From Anthonomus grandis grandis (lineage: Eukaryota > Arthropoda > Insecta > Coleoptera > Curculionidae), in contig NC_065552.1 in assembly GCF_022605725.1 (NCBI RefSeq), forward strand, positions 35,723,879-35,787,878: 64,000 nt of DNA, read 5' to 3'. A model generated the notes under the pieces. That model saw only the letters and a program-made list of their open reading frames with translations. It ran no database searches and had not been told where the DNA came from. Below, piece by piece: positions 1 through 12,100 of this stretch. Positions within the stretch are counted from its first letter, which is position 1, and every line of letters begins with the position of its first letter. A program made the position numbers and the translations under genes.

Positions 1-179
1 GAGAATGAAATAATGTTTTTCAGGTTTAATTAGACACATTACGGGAGAAAAACACTATTTACAGGTGATCCAAACACTATTTAGAACATGAAACGATGAT
101 ATAGAAAAAGATGGAAAAATCAAAGATAAAAGAAATACCATTAATACCAATTATCTTTTGTTATCTGTATAAGATCATA

Positions 180-1080
180 TCAGCGTCCTGATGAGGTGAA
201 TAAGTCTGACTATTATGATAATAATATATGTTATTGAGGTTTTAGCAATATCATCCCTTCTGGTACCCTCCTAGTTGTTAAATCTATTAGATGCAATTGC
301 AACTTTGGTATACTAAGAGGAAAATAATATAATATAGTAGCAAATTAAAAGAATAAAAAAATGTACTTACAATGGAATCCACTGATCGAAAAGGTTTAGT
401 GGAAGCAAACTGGTGTTGTAATACGTGGTTAGATGACAGCGACTAAAAGAAAATAGGGTTTTAAATGGCTGGTATAAATTACAAAATTATTCTTAAATAT
501 TTACTATATTGTGAAGGTTAATAAAAATATTTAAATCCTTTAAAATGTATCGAAATATGCTTAAAAATCGCATAGAAAAAATAAGAGAAGCCGAAGAGAT
601 TTAATTTAAAAAATGTCAGATTTACTGGTAATAAAATATCATGTTTAGACAATGACTATGTCCATCATGCATAAACTATTTGAAGGCAATGTAAAATAAT
701 TTCGAATTGACATAAAGACAGGAATAGCAAGTAATTTTCTTAATATTAACTTACCGAAGCGTATTCCGAAGGTGTTTGTTCTACATCACGTGTCGTCATA
801 ACACTCTGTAACAAACAAATTAAAATTATACCGAAAGTAGAGATTAACTTAAGAAGTTAGATTAATTACAGATAAGACATCGATTTACAATATGTTTTAG
901 AAAAAACGTATAGTGGATATTTACCACACAGAACATTCGTTTTATTGGAAAAAATACATAACAGATAATCGAATAATTAAAATAATTATCAAATATAGTA
1001 CATAGATGTCTTACCAAAGGTCGCTCGGACGGTGGCCGATCGTCTGAAATGCTACCTGCATCACTAGTTGTGAGGATACT
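180..1080 (-). CDS. Short phase-0 exons, probable 3' end of the SYCP2-like gene
   Basis: Three small open exons with good splice sites follow one another on the minus strand: 1080-1015 (22 codons), 805-755 (17 codons) and 442-371 (24 codons). Each starts after an AG with a T-rich tract and ends before GTAAG, and each begins and ends in phase 0, so they join in frame with one another and with the exon ending at 9200. They encode Ser/Thr-rich sequence; the first two begin alike (S-x-x-T-T-x-D, then P-S-E), as if one exon had been duplicated. A fourth candidate, 209-183 with TGA at 182-180, would end the protein after nine residues. The disordered, Ser-rich character suits the region after the SYCP2 globular domains, but membership of that gene rests only on strand, phase and position. 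They could instead belong to a separate gene continuing past the left edge. Confidence 0.42.
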
Positions 1081-1528
1081 CTAAAAAAGATAAATCATAT
1101 AATTAAAAAAAAATTTACTAAGAAATAAATTAAATTATTAGGTTTGTGGTTGACAATGAGTAATTGCTATAAGTTAGTGCTTAAATTGTCACAAAGAAGA
1201 ACAGTCAGGGAAAATTTATAAATATAATAAATTATGTTAACCAAAAATATATACAATATTTGTAATTAAAAGGAAGATATTTTCTTAAGAGGAAGTCTTT
1301 TGTCCATAAATAAATGCCAATCTTGTGATGCATTTCGATGAGATAACTCGACTGCTGTTTTCATGCTATTTGTTGAGAAGATCTCAGAATGCCCTTTTTT
1401 TAAATTTCATCAAGTACTGATAGAGATACATGAATGATACCGGATCTGAGATGGACTTATACTATAATAAAACATTCTTTTGCATTCATCATCACCTAAT
1501 TTGGTAAATAATAAGAAATAACTAAATA
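1081..1528. other. AT-rich intronic sequence
   Basis: No exon, repeat structure or RNA gene was recognised here. It lies between the short exon at 1080 and the left end of the Tc1 remnant. Confidence 0.4.
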
Positions 1529-2479
1529 TACGCTGGACAAAAGTAGATAGATAAATTTAAAAAATAACCAATACTCTTTTTTTTTCGAAGTATTTTTTTT
1601 AAATACAAACTAAACCATCTACAATATTAGTATTTTGTAAAATACCCATTATTGTCTTTTACAGCCTGACATCTACGTGGCATTGATTCAATAAGATTGT
1701 CTATGAGTTTAAAACCAATATTTTCCCATTTCTGTTGCAACCGTTCGAATAATTCACCTTTATTTGAATAGTTTGTATCCCTAATATCACGATCTACAAT
1801 TTCCCATAAAATTTCGATGGGATTAAGATCGGGTGACTGGGATGGCCATTTTAAAACTGGTATTTTTTCTTCTTCGAAAAATTGCTTCATAATTTTGGAG
1901 GAATACTTCGGGTCATTATCTTGCTGGAATTGGAATCTCAATGGTAAATTGTCTTCGACCATCACTGATCCACCTCCATGCTTAACTGTGGGTTTTGTGT
2001 ACTTGGGATTAAAACGCTCGCCAGAAGGACGTCTAACATATTGAATTCCATCGGAATTAAACAAATTAAACTTCGATTCGTCGCTCCAGCAAACACGTTT
2101 CCATTCATGCTTTGTCCAGTGTATATACTGACGGGCAAATTCCAATCGGGCTAAGCGATTCTTTTTTGAAAGCAATGGTTTTTTTGCTGGCCTACGTGCA
2201 AATAGATTCTCTTCTACCAACCTTCGTCTTACAGTCCTTGGGGACACATTACAAATCCCTAGAGCCTGTAATTCTATCTGAATTTGACGAGAAGTTATGA
2301 AAGGGTTATTCTGGCTAATTTGTTTTAATTTGCGTACAGCTCTAATGTCCATTTTTTTTGGTCGACCAGATTTATTTTTTGGCTCTAATGATCCTGTCCT
2401 TTCATAGGGGATCTGTGGGTAAATCTTTAAACAATTATATGAAAATAATACTTTGTCTATCTACTTTTGGCTACTACTG
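1529..2479 (-). mobile_element. Internally deleted Tc1-like transposon
   Basis: The two ends carry an inverted repeat: caaaagtagataga at 1538-1551 and its complement at 2456-2469. The right end reads, on the minus strand, TA-CAGTAGTAGCC followed by that repeat, which is a normal Tc1 terminus with the TA target at 2480-2481. The left end is more diverged (TA then CGCTGGACAAAAG). The whole element is about 0.95 kb against about 1.3-1.6 kb for intact Tc1, so it has lost internal sequence, including the start of the transposase gene. Confidence 0.75.
1627..2460 (-). pseudogene. Tc1-like DDE transposase, truncated and internally deleted
   Basis: The open frame starts without a methionine next to the right inverted repeat (2460) and soon reads ERTGSLEPKNKSGRP, the linker between the two helix-turn-helix units of Tc1 transposases. 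The second HTH (RQIQIELQALGICNVSPRTVRRRL) and the first catalytic Asp (CWSDESKFN) follow. After GGGSVMV about 40 residues are missing and the frame resumes at QFQQDNDPKYSS (second Asp), then WPSQSPDLNPIEILWEIVDR, where the Glu completes the DDE triad with Tc1-like spacing. The C-terminus is complete. The first HTH and the mid-catalytic segment are gone, so the protein cannot be active. Confidence 0.85.
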
Positions 2480-3004
2480 TAGCTCTAGTAAATTTACATA
2501 TGAAATAAAAATTAAGGTTCTCTTTCCCTATCATTACCCTTTCTTGATTTAGTGAATAAAGGGTCAAGTACCAATTTACTTGAAGTCGACATTTAAATAA
2601 AAACCTACAGCAACAAATGGTGTAATTCACTTTTGTTCCAAGCATCCTTCCTATTAACTAAAAATTTGCTGCGTTTAATTCATTGTTGCACAGACTTGCA
2701 TATAAATAACATTCTTTTTTCTTGAAACAACTTTTAGATCAATTTATCAAGACCTGATAACACCAGCAATAAAATGTATTTAAAACATCAAAATAAATGT
2801 TTAAATCAAAAACTTCTTGGTTAAGACACTAAAGAAATCGACTACCGAAGTATCACATTTTATTGAGGTCCTTCTCCTTGTCAAAGCATCTTCGAATTCT
2901 CATTAATACATCATTAATACATGTCAATACCAAAAACAAGATTATTGTTAATCACAGATCTAGAATTTGCAGACTAAAGTATTCTCATCCTGACTAATAT
3001 GTAA
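2480..3004. other. Unassigned intronic sequence
   Basis: No exon or element end was identified between the Tc1 right end and the Penelope-like fragment. The stretch directly before 3005 may be more of that Penelope element, but no motif can be read. Confidence 0.3.
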
Positions 3005-3150
3005 TACATCGGTCAAAGCGGAAGGAGACTTGAAACTCGTGCAAATCAACATACTAAAAGCGACTTAGAGAGGTTTATTACTAATACTTCTTGTGCTTTT
3101 ACTAATTACATTATTGAAGCTGGACATACATATGTTATGGTATGAAACAG
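3005..3150 (+). pseudogene. Penelope-like element, GIY-YIG endonuclease fragment
   Basis: A plus-strand frame reads YIGQSGRRLETRANQH and ends with an FTNYIIEAGHTY motif. This is the core of the GIY-YIG endonuclease domain that Penelope-like retroelements carry after their reverse transcriptase: the YIG box, the catalytic Arg region (GRRLETR), and the late (S)A-F/L..H-x-x-x-x-GH motif. A stop follows at about 3140. No reverse transcriptase is visible next to it. The fragment lies in an intron of the SYCP2-like gene, in the opposite orientation. Confidence 0.7.
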
Positions 3151-3449
3151 CGTGTGAATATGGTTTCTTGGCATATTGGCTCTACACTTTATGTCAAAAA
3201 TTAGAATGAAATCATATTTGTCATCCCCAAAAATAACTTGAGTTATAGAGAAAAAACAGATTTCGAACTTAAATTTGAACACCCTGTATCAATAGCGATA
3301 TTTTCAGGGATTTAATCTGGAATTGCTTTTTGGCGCACTCATTACCTACCACCCTGTATACCCCTCTATACACGGGACACCTAGTATCGTTATGTTTAAA
3401 CTTTGGGTGAAAAACTTGTACGCAAAACTTGTACATCCATTTTTATTTA

Positions 3450-3614
3450 TTTCAAAGTTACATGCCTATGGATGTTATTCAACCCACCTACTCCATTGAA
3501 ATTAGTAGATTTCTCAGTAGGGTGAAAAATCAGAATGCTTCAGGATATGATGGTATTTCCCTAAAAATCCTTCCAGAGCTTTCTGAAAATTCTCTTAGAA
3601 CATTGAAAGGCTAG
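3450..3614 (+). pseudogene. LINE reverse-transcriptase fragment
   Basis: About 50 residues contain EISRFLSRVKNQNASGYDGIS followed by KILPEL, the conserved start of the reverse-transcriptase domain in jockey-type LINEs (the NKSPGPDGIS-like motif). The reading stops straight after. Nothing else of the element is recognisable nearby. Confidence 0.6.
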
Positions 3615-4510
3615 AATTAGCATTGCCGTGGCAGTTTGTTTGCTTGCCTCTGATGCAATATTTTAACAGAGGCGAAAGAATACTATTCCTCTTTAATAAG
3701 ATATGAATCTTTTTTTTTCATAAAATATGATAAGATACCCTATAAAGAAGTCATCATTTAAAGTTAAATGAATATTAAAGAAAAAGGCAACAATATCGCA
3801 ACGCCGCTCGATTGCATTGTTGATTCCACCAACACAAGTAATCTTTACCAGTGACGTCGTGAAAAAAATATTTAATCGATAAATATTTATTATTAATAGA
3901 TTATGCTTTAAATTATAAACAATATTACCGTTTACGAATTCTTTATGCGCTTTTTTAACGTACTTCATTGTCGTTAAGGTACTTAATTAATAGAAATCAT
4001 TTTTATGGAAATTAAATATTTTATAATTATTATAGATTTCTTAAAAGTTCTAAGTTTATGAAGACGGTTGTTGACTTGATATGATGTTATGACAATATTG
4101 GTATTTACTTGTGAAGAGATCGGCTTTAATCGAGTTTTAAGTACAACCTGTTTACCAGTAAAAAGTGTATCTTTTTGGTTCTTATTTAAAAATGTATTTT
4201 AACGCTAAAATAATATAAAAGTGGTAATATTAATAACAATTCCATTTTAGACACAAAATAACTTGGTGTTTTAAATAACATTTAAGAGTATACAATTTGA
4301 TTAGCTGTCATCAATTTATTTATTCAATAATCATCTGCTGAATAACATTATTGCTACTAAATGTTAAAAATCAATATTAAAAAAAATAAATATTACAATG
4401 ATCTGACTAACTTAACAATATAATAATGAAAAAAAAATCCAGAACTTATTTAAAATAAATAAAGGCTATTAAATAATATATACATAATTATAAAATAAAT
4501 TGTTATTAAT
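3615..4510. other. AT-rich intronic sequence
   Basis: Very AT-rich with homopolymer runs; no supported gene, element end or RNA. Confidence 0.35.
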
Positions 4511-4514
4511 CTAA

Positions 4515-4745
4515 ATGTTCGAAATTACCACTATTGCGCATTGGTCACAATTTTTCTTTGAATGGTGTTGAATAAGTTGAAATTTCATTGCACGCTTCTC
4601 TTATTTTTAAACTTAGGTCCTTTATATTTTGAGGTGTAGTTTGATAAACCTGGTTCTTAATAAAACCCCATATGGAAAAATTCATGGGTGTTCTATCAGG
4701 CGATCTTGCGGGCCAATTTATAGGACCGTTATTACCAATGCAACA
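4515..4745 (-). pseudogene. mariner-like (IS630/Tc1 superfamily) transposase C-terminal remnant
   Basis: The minus strand reads IGNNGPINWPARSPDRTPMNF followed by SIWGFIKNQVY and an uninterrupted stretch through REACNEISTYSTPFKEKL. The WPARSPDxTPxxFxxWG block surrounds the third catalytic residue in a family that recurs at 6365, 8220, 12780, 16300, 39640 and 52870 in this window. Here the usual Asp of TPxD is Asn, so the triad is broken. Nothing upstream (first two Asp) can be recovered. Confidence 0.7.
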
Positions 4746-4759
4746 AATATTAATATGAA

Positions 4760-5590
4760 TAAAATTTGACCGGAAAACTTGATGATTTCTGTCAAAAATA
4801 TTATTTTTGTTTGATCATCATGACAACGCAGACTTCAACAACCAACTAAATTGAACGCATAATATCAATGTGTATCATAATTTAAAACTATATTTTTTAA
4901 CATATTTAAATTAGGGTTCATCGGGTTTAACACAAATAACTACTACTAGTTAAATAAGCTTAAGCTTTTAATTAATTAAATAATGAGAAAAACAATAAAC
5001 ATTTAAAAGTATTTATTATTTTATAGGAAAGTCAAGAGTAGAGAAAACTACAAAAACAAAAAAAAAATATGTACCATATTTTTCATCAAAAATATTTACT
5101 TTAAACCTTGCACGAACGTCACTGATACAAATAAAAAAATTAGTGAGCCTCAGAAAATGCCTTTTGATGCATAGAAAATGCATACCAAATATTACAAAAA
5201 TATCTACAGAGGTTTCACAGGTATTGTAAAAAAACATATATTTTTCTTCCATCTTTACCACCTGATACCTCAAAAGTTAAGACTTTTAGGGCATACATCA
5301 TATAAAGTTTTTTTCTTAAAATTTACCCAAGAATCACCCCCTGAATTTTTTCGCATCTATTTATTTACACCCTGTATAGTATATGTTGTAGTTCTTGAAC
5401 AATAAAGTATGATATCTATCTATTCGAAGATAATACTAGAAAAATCGTTAAGTAAATAAATAAATAAAAAATTATTTTGTTTAAAAAGAAGGCAATTGAT
5501 CATATTTTAAAAATGTCCACCTCCATGTTGAAGGCTAGTTCTCGTAAGCAGATGACGTATCTATCTGTATTTGGACCCTGTTTTGTCATA
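4760..5590. other. Unassigned sequence with an ACACCCTGTATA motif
   Basis: No coding function is supported. The stretch from about 5030 to 5380 ends in tttacaccctgtatag, the terminal sequence typical of many insect mariner-like elements, so it may be one end of a non-autonomous copy. Confidence 0.3.
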
Positions 5591-5780
5591 TTATAATACA
5601 CTCCAAGAATGGACAGAAGGAAAGTGGCGGATCTGAGTTTGTTTTATCAATTCATCATGGGAAATAATAATTTTAGAACTAACCCACATCTTTCCACTTA
5701 GAGCTATTTTACGTGCAAGAGCTACTCGACGCGCAGATGCGACTCCTCCATAAATATCGAGTGCATCTGTAAGTCTGTGG
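5591..5780 (-). other. Unrecognised open frame fragment
   Basis: A minus-strand frame stays open for about 60 codons to TAA at 5593-5591, containing LDIYGGVASARRVALARKIA and then SGKMWVSSKIIISHDELI. It has balanced composition unlike the AT-rich surroundings, so it is probably decayed coding sequence. I do not recognise the family. There is no convincing start codon; a possible splice acceptor (ttacag) lies just upstream. Confidence 0.35.
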
Positions 5781-6364
5781 AATTAACTCCCAAAGCATTT
5801 CTTTTACGAATATTACAACTTGCAGAACTTTCGTAGCACTGGTACTACTCGTGTCACTCGAGACTACTTCCAGACACATCTTGCTACTTAATGATTTCTT
5901 CTGAACAAAGCAATCAGAAAACCAAGGATCACAAAAAGTTCTTAGCTTCTGAAGAATTTAAGTTCATACATTATATTTTGAATAATATTTAACAATATCA
6001 CAGTAGATGCTTGAAACCGTTTGGAAAGCAAAATGCCCTTTATTCCGAATTTAAGCTATATATCATAAAAACTACATCAGACCCAATTTAATGAAACTTA
6101 CATATCTAGTCTTGAGGATTTTAAATACTAAGCAGATTAGGTAAATTAATTTAATCTCAATCGAATTGGTTTTTATTCAAGTGGATGATGGCACAGTAAG
6201 GTTTTTTTTGTAAACCAGTAATAGTCACATTTTTTAAAAACAAATAATGTAAACAAGGGCCGAAATGATGAAATTATTTACGACAACTTCGGTATTTTAA
6301 GCATGTCAATAATATCGCTTTGAATAATTCATATTCGACTCACGTTATGTAAGAAATCTTTGTA
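5781..6364. other. Unassigned sequence
   Basis: No supported gene or element end. It is less AT-rich up to about 5940, which may be the continuation of the decayed frame before it. Confidence 0.3.
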
Positions 6365-6500
6365 TTTGAAACTTGACATAGACTAAATCTCTCATAAGCC
6401 CCCATAAATAAAAATCAAGCGGATTGTGATCGAGTGATCCTGACGGCCAGGCAACAGAACCATTTCGACCAACCTATCTTGGATAGTTATAGTTGGTAAC
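6365..6500 (-). pseudogene. mariner-like transposase remnant
   Basis: The minus strand reads VGRNGSVAWPSGSLDHNPLD and then FYLWGLMRDLVY, the same third-catalytic-residue block as the other remnants of this family in the window. It is a fragment of about 45 residues with no visible ends. Confidence 0.6.
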
Positions 6501-6778
6501 CCATAAGATCCAAAAGTATTTAAATAAATAAATAAATAACCGCTTACCGAGACATCTGACGGCACCGCACGATTCCTGGATATCTTAATTCTCAGTGGCT
6601 TGTAAACAGCTTCTAAAACATGTCAAAAAAAGGTTATTTTATCAACATGAAAAAAATTTTTGTTTTGCTCCTAAAAGCATTTTCTTAACAAGATATAGAA
6701 TCTATGCTTACTCGTTTGTTCGGATATCCGGTTGGAAGTATGCTAAAAACAAAAAAAACGTTATATATAATATACATA

Positions 6779-8902
6779 GAGTGTGTCCCACTTAAGGGTT
6801 AGCCACCGCTCTAAAATTTTTGTTTCTGGACCAATTTTCAAAAACCTTTTTTTGTTGGATAGATGGTCAAAAATGGCACTTATGAGCCAAGTTCGACATT
6901 TAGAAAAAGCAGGTCATGACCTACTGTATTCAAGTTTGAAGTGCGAAAAATCGAGAAGTAGTATTAGCGATGTTTATTTTTGAAAAATGGTACTGGATTA
7001 TTGTTCAGGACCACTTAAATCATAAATGTACCAAATTTGGTTATGATAGTATACAGGGTGTTGAAATAAATTGGAGTCAAATTTTTAAAAGGCGCAATAA
7101 CATTCTTAATCAAATACGAATTTTTTTTAATTTTTTGGCTAATTGGCATGCGTCTTGAGAACACAAAGGTTGGAAATATCCTTCAATAAACAACAATCGA
7201 TCATATTATCATACTATTTTGGGCTCAATTTGTTTGTTTTTTTATGAGTTTTTTTGTTAAATTCCAAAGATATGATTGTGTCTGGTTAAAAATTATTTTG
7301 TGGGAATTTTACCCAAGTATGCTATGAAAGAAAATGTTCCTGACAGTTTGTCAAAGTTTTCATGCATTTAGTCCATTTTGACTGCTTGTCGAACAATTAT
7401 GGGTGAATATAATTGATTGAATGAAGTAGTAGGGCTAGTTGGCAATGGAGTTAGAACATTTCGTGAAGCTGCGGCGGAATTTAACAGGAGAAATCCTGGT
7501 AAAAACATCCACGATTCAACAATAGCCAGAATAAACTACGGGTTTGATCAGTCTGCTTCAGTAGGCGGAGTACGTCCTCATTTACTTCGTAATCGAGCAA
7601 ATAATAATAACCAAATAATTCTTGAATACTTTAATGCTAATCCGCAATCTAGCATTAGAGTTGCCAGTGCCAACTTAAATATTTCCAAAAATTACATATG
7701 GAGGTGTTTAAAGAAAAATAACAAGAAGCCTTTCAAGCCTATATTCCTTCACAGTTTGGAACACGGGGATGAAGAACGCAGGATGGAATATTGTTTGTGG
7801 TTACAAGGCGAGTATTTGGCTAACCCTACATTTTTAAAAAATATTTTATACACCGATGAGGCAACATTTACTACAAACGGCATTGTGTCATCTCAAAATA
7901 TTAGAATATGGAGTAACGTAAATCCCTATTGGGTGATACAATGTAAAAGGCAGTATTCGCAGAAAATTAACGTATGGTGCGGTATCTTGAACGAACGTAT
8001 AATCGGGCCGTTTTTCTTTAATGAAAATCTAAATGGACTTAATTTTCTTTGATTCCTGGAAGGTGATTTTAGAGACGTAATCGATGATTTGCCGTTAGCC
8101 GAAACAAGAAACTTACACATACAATTTTACGGTGCGCCTATCCACAATGCAGTGGTAGTGCGGAATTGGCTAAATCAGAATTATCCGAATCGATGGATAG
8201 GACGAAACAGTCCTTTCATTCAGTGGCCAGCACGTTCCCCCCGACCTTTCTCCCTTAGATTTTTTTCTTTGGGGAACTCTTAAAAAGAAAGTATACAAAT
8301 CAAGACCACAAACTCTACATGATCTTTGTGAGCGTATTGGACAAGAGTGTAATGAAATAAGCAGGGTACAGTTAAGAACGGTGGTAGTAAATAACAGAAG
8401 ACGCATAGAAAAATGTATAAGAATTAATGGAGGACATATTGAAGGAACTAATATTTAGTTTTGTGGCATTAATTTTTAAATTTGAGTGTTAGCAAAGATA
8501 AAATACTAGTAGTATTATTATCTTTGGTGTTAGGTAATTCCTTAAGGTAATTATTTTCAGTTTTTGCTGCTTAGCCTACATTACATTATTAAGTAACTAG
8601 TGAAGTGTGAATTGCAACCTAACAATGAAATAAAACTAAAAAATTTATAAATGAAGTTGTATTATTGTGAAGCCCAAAATAGTATGATAATATGATCGAT
8701 TGTTGTTTATTGAAGGATATTTATAAGATAACTTCTCGATTTTTCGCACTTCAAACTTGAATACAGTAGGCCATGACCTGCTTTCTCTAAATGTCGAACT
8801 TGGCTCATAAGTGACCATCTATTCAACAAAAAAAGGTTTTTGAAAATTGGTCAAGAAACAAACATTTTAGAGGGGTGGCTAACCCTTAAGTGGGACACAC
8901 TG
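6779..8902 (+). mobile_element. mariner-like transposon with very long inverted repeats
   Basis: Both ends read AGTGTGTCCCACTTAAGGG inwards (left from 6780, right from 8901 on the minus strand), just inside a TA target at 6777-6778 and 8903-8904. The inverted repeat runs about 181 bp at the left (6779-6959), is then interrupted by 6960-7173, and resumes for about 52 bp at 7174-7225, matching the right arm down to 8672. The right arm has only about eight bases at that junction. So the arms total about 230 bp, far longer than the 30 bp or so of classical mariner. The internal gene is decayed. The element sits in an intron of the SYCP2-like gene. Confidence 0.88.
7399..8458 (+). pseudogene. Transposase of the 6779-8902 element (DDE/D, IS630-Tc1-mariner type)
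   Basis: The reading starts at ATG 7399 but meets TGA at 7414, continues open from 7417, and meets a second in-frame TGA at 8050-8052. Helix-turn-helix sequence fills the first 110 residues; the first catalytic Asp is in ILYTDEATFT. The second block reads HIQFYGAPIHNAVVV, where the expected catalytic Asp (FDGAPAH) has become Tyr. An extra C in a run of six near 8239 then shifts the frame; in the new frame DLSPLDFFLWGTLKKKVY carries the third acidic residue and the protein ends at TAG 8458. Two stops, one frameshift and a lost catalytic residue make it dead. Confidence 0.85.
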
Positions 8903-9199
8903 TATACGGGGTGGGGACTCTAACTGGATTAAATTTGCTAGCACTATTGAAAATAATATTTCAGAAACAAGCCTACTAAGATTTTTTGACGCTTTTTAAA
9001 AATCTATTTAAAAAAAATTACACTATCAATTTCCTTTTTAAAAGACCTTTCTAACTAAAAAATGAAGTACCGTTAAGTTTCACTTAGCAGTCGTGTTTTT
9101 GCATTTTTCTGAAATATTTTTTTTTAAGAGCGCTAGCGAAGTTATTTAAGTTAAGAGTCCACCCTATATAATATATTTACTAGTCGCAATAAGACTTAC

Positions 9200-12100
9200 A
9201 ATAAATGTATCTTTGAACATTTTAGGTAATACATGTGAAATAAGTCGGTTTAGCTGCTTTTCATTATCCTCTTTGCATATGGTTAATTGCAGATGTTTAT
9301 CAGCCGACTTCCATATACTTTCTTTAGCCGTATCGCAAATAATGGATTTTTTAAAGTTCATCGATAATATGACTGTCGTGCCTCTATTTTCAGCAGGCCT
9401 ACAAATAATAAGATGCAATCAATTAGATTCCAATAAAATCACAAATATGGTATAAAATTTTGGATTTAGATCTTGTCGGTCTTTAATATTTAAAATTAAA
9501 ATACTATATTACCTTTTAATTTGCACATTAGTAACATATTTGGCTAATAGCGTAAGCCTACCCCAACCGAGCTCATCAGAAACAAAAAAGCCTAAGTTAC
9601 CATCTTTAATGTTAAAGTCAACCCATATACTTTTGCCATCAAATGCCTAAAAAATAAAGATAAACATCATACAGTATCGGACAAAAATGGAGCTACGATA
9701 CAGTTTTTTACGATACAGAAGAATTAAGACTTAATAAAACAAATACACTCATTAATAAACATATATTTATTACATAACATACCAAAATTCTTCTGTATAA
9801 ACAAGATCATAAAAAAAAGAAAAGTTAAATATTTCTATACGACAAAAGTTAAGCGACGCTTACAATAAAAATAAAAGATAACATTATCAGACTGCGCCCT
9901 TAATATTTAGTCCGCAAGCCTTTATTTGCGATTACCTGGCGGCACCTTTGAGGCATGGAAGAAATTATCAATTATATCTTGATCAATATTTTTCCATATA
10001 TTTTTAATTTCTTCAAAACTGTACTCTTTGTTTTTATATCTCTGCTGGCTCCATCTCTTACATTAAAAACGTTCTAAATTATCATCTTGAATAAGCCATA
10101 TCTCAGACAAGAACAAATTATCAAAATTATTTAGTGCAGTCATTGATTTAAATTCATTATAACTCGTAAAAAGAGAACGCACATTTAAATGACCAAATTT
10201 AACATTTTGACTGGTTAATCTTTGGATTTGATGAATCTTGGCAACGTTGCACGTCAAGCGGGTGACGTTTTAATATAGAGGAAGAAAACCAGAGTACAGA
10301 TTTAGCAAGAACACACTTGTTTTTTTTCTGTCCTTTAATTTTGTAATTATTTAATGGTGCAGGTTAAATAAATAAACAGTATTTTTAAAAACATGAAGAA
10401 CCACATCTATTTTCATTATGATCTGAGTTTCGACCACTGTCTTATGTACTAACTATAGTGTAGAATTAATCAAATAGAAAATAGCATTTTGCTTCACCTT
10501 CACCTATTTTAATTCTAATTAGAATAAAATTTTAAAAATACTTACCTCATCGGTGGGATCACAATGTATCGATCCAATAGTGACAGACTGGCACAATATC
10601 GAAAAAATATTACTTGATCTTGTGTTGTAATTGTTTAACCAAATCCGTATACGATTCTCAAAATTGCTATTATCGATATCTGAAACAGATTTATAAATAT
10701 TAATAGTATGGAAGTAAGAAAAAAATATTTAAAGGTTTTGAAGGATCAAGAGCAAATAGAACGAGTTATTAAAAATAAATAATAATAAACTGAACCACAA
10801 CAGTTAAGGATATTGCTGATAATTGTAAATAAATTCCAATAAATATTTGGTGACCAGTTTAACATAAACTAGGCCCGTACACTTACTTACATACATTGGT
10901 ATTTTGGTACACATTTTTTGTTTATTTACAACATTATGCCTCTGGTAGTGTGAATCAAATCGAGCTACTGGCAGTGTTCAGCAAAAAGTTGCCAATCTGT
11001 TTAATGTATTGTAAAGTGTCATAAGTAGATCAAGGTACAGAAACAAGTATTTCAATTTAAACAATAAATGACCTTACAGGTCACAATGTGACTATAGCTC
11101 TGTATTTTAAGAATAAATAAATTTTTGAATTTGAATCGGAATTGTCCCTTTCTTCCTTTGGGATCTGTTTTAAAAATATATCGGTATAATAAATTATATA
11201 CCCATATATATATATATATATTTTAATTACGATTTATTTACTGTAGTGCTCTCTTCTTTTCTGGATTTATTAGCCTTGGGTTTTTTTCCTATTCCAGTTT
11301 TTTATTTAACTTTTGTATCTAAATTCTATATCTTATTTATATTTTTTATCTTAAATGTATCTAGGGTAAGTTAAAGATTTTTTAGTTATAATTTATATAG
11401 CCATAATAAAAGGTCCTATTTTCTCATTAATCAATAACCATCTGTTTTTAATACTTTTAGAATTTTTTTTGGTGAAAAATAAATTATTTGAATTTGAACT
11501 GTTTTTAACTGATATTTTCAAAAAAAAGCATATTCTTGCTTTTTTTTGGCGATTTTTTATATTCATTTTAGTTTTTATAATACTCTGAAGAAGGTCTATT
11601 ACAGACTGAAACGTTGGCCTTATAAAAAATGTAAGAGACTTGACTAACGCTATATCGAACTGAAACCTAAAAATACCAAGGCATATATTTATTTATTTAT
11701 GAAAAAACAATGTTTCTTATTACCTCTGTATAACCAAGGAGTAATATTTGCAATTTGCCCTCCAATAACTTCAATCAACAATCATGCAATAAAAAAAACT
11801 TAAAAGTACCTTTCAGGGATACGCCCAACTCTCTGCTGTTTGGCTCAATCATATATTTCTCGAAATCTTCGTCAGGTAATTTTTTAATATAATATCCAAA
11901 AATCCGATATATCGCTTCCATAATATCGGTTTGCAACGTATAATCGCCATAATTTCTTAAAGAATCTATAATATTAAACCTAAAAGAAAAAATAATTATT
12001 TAAAAAAGTTATTAAAATAAAAATAACAATTTTAACTGACATGTAAGAAAGCAGTCCTTCGGCAGTTTCCGTCCTAAGTTGCTCGTTCACGCCGGTATCT

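Noticed and set aside
1817..2552. Plus-strand open frames over the Tc1 element
   Set aside because: They are shadows opposite the minus-strand transposase and have no domain of their own.
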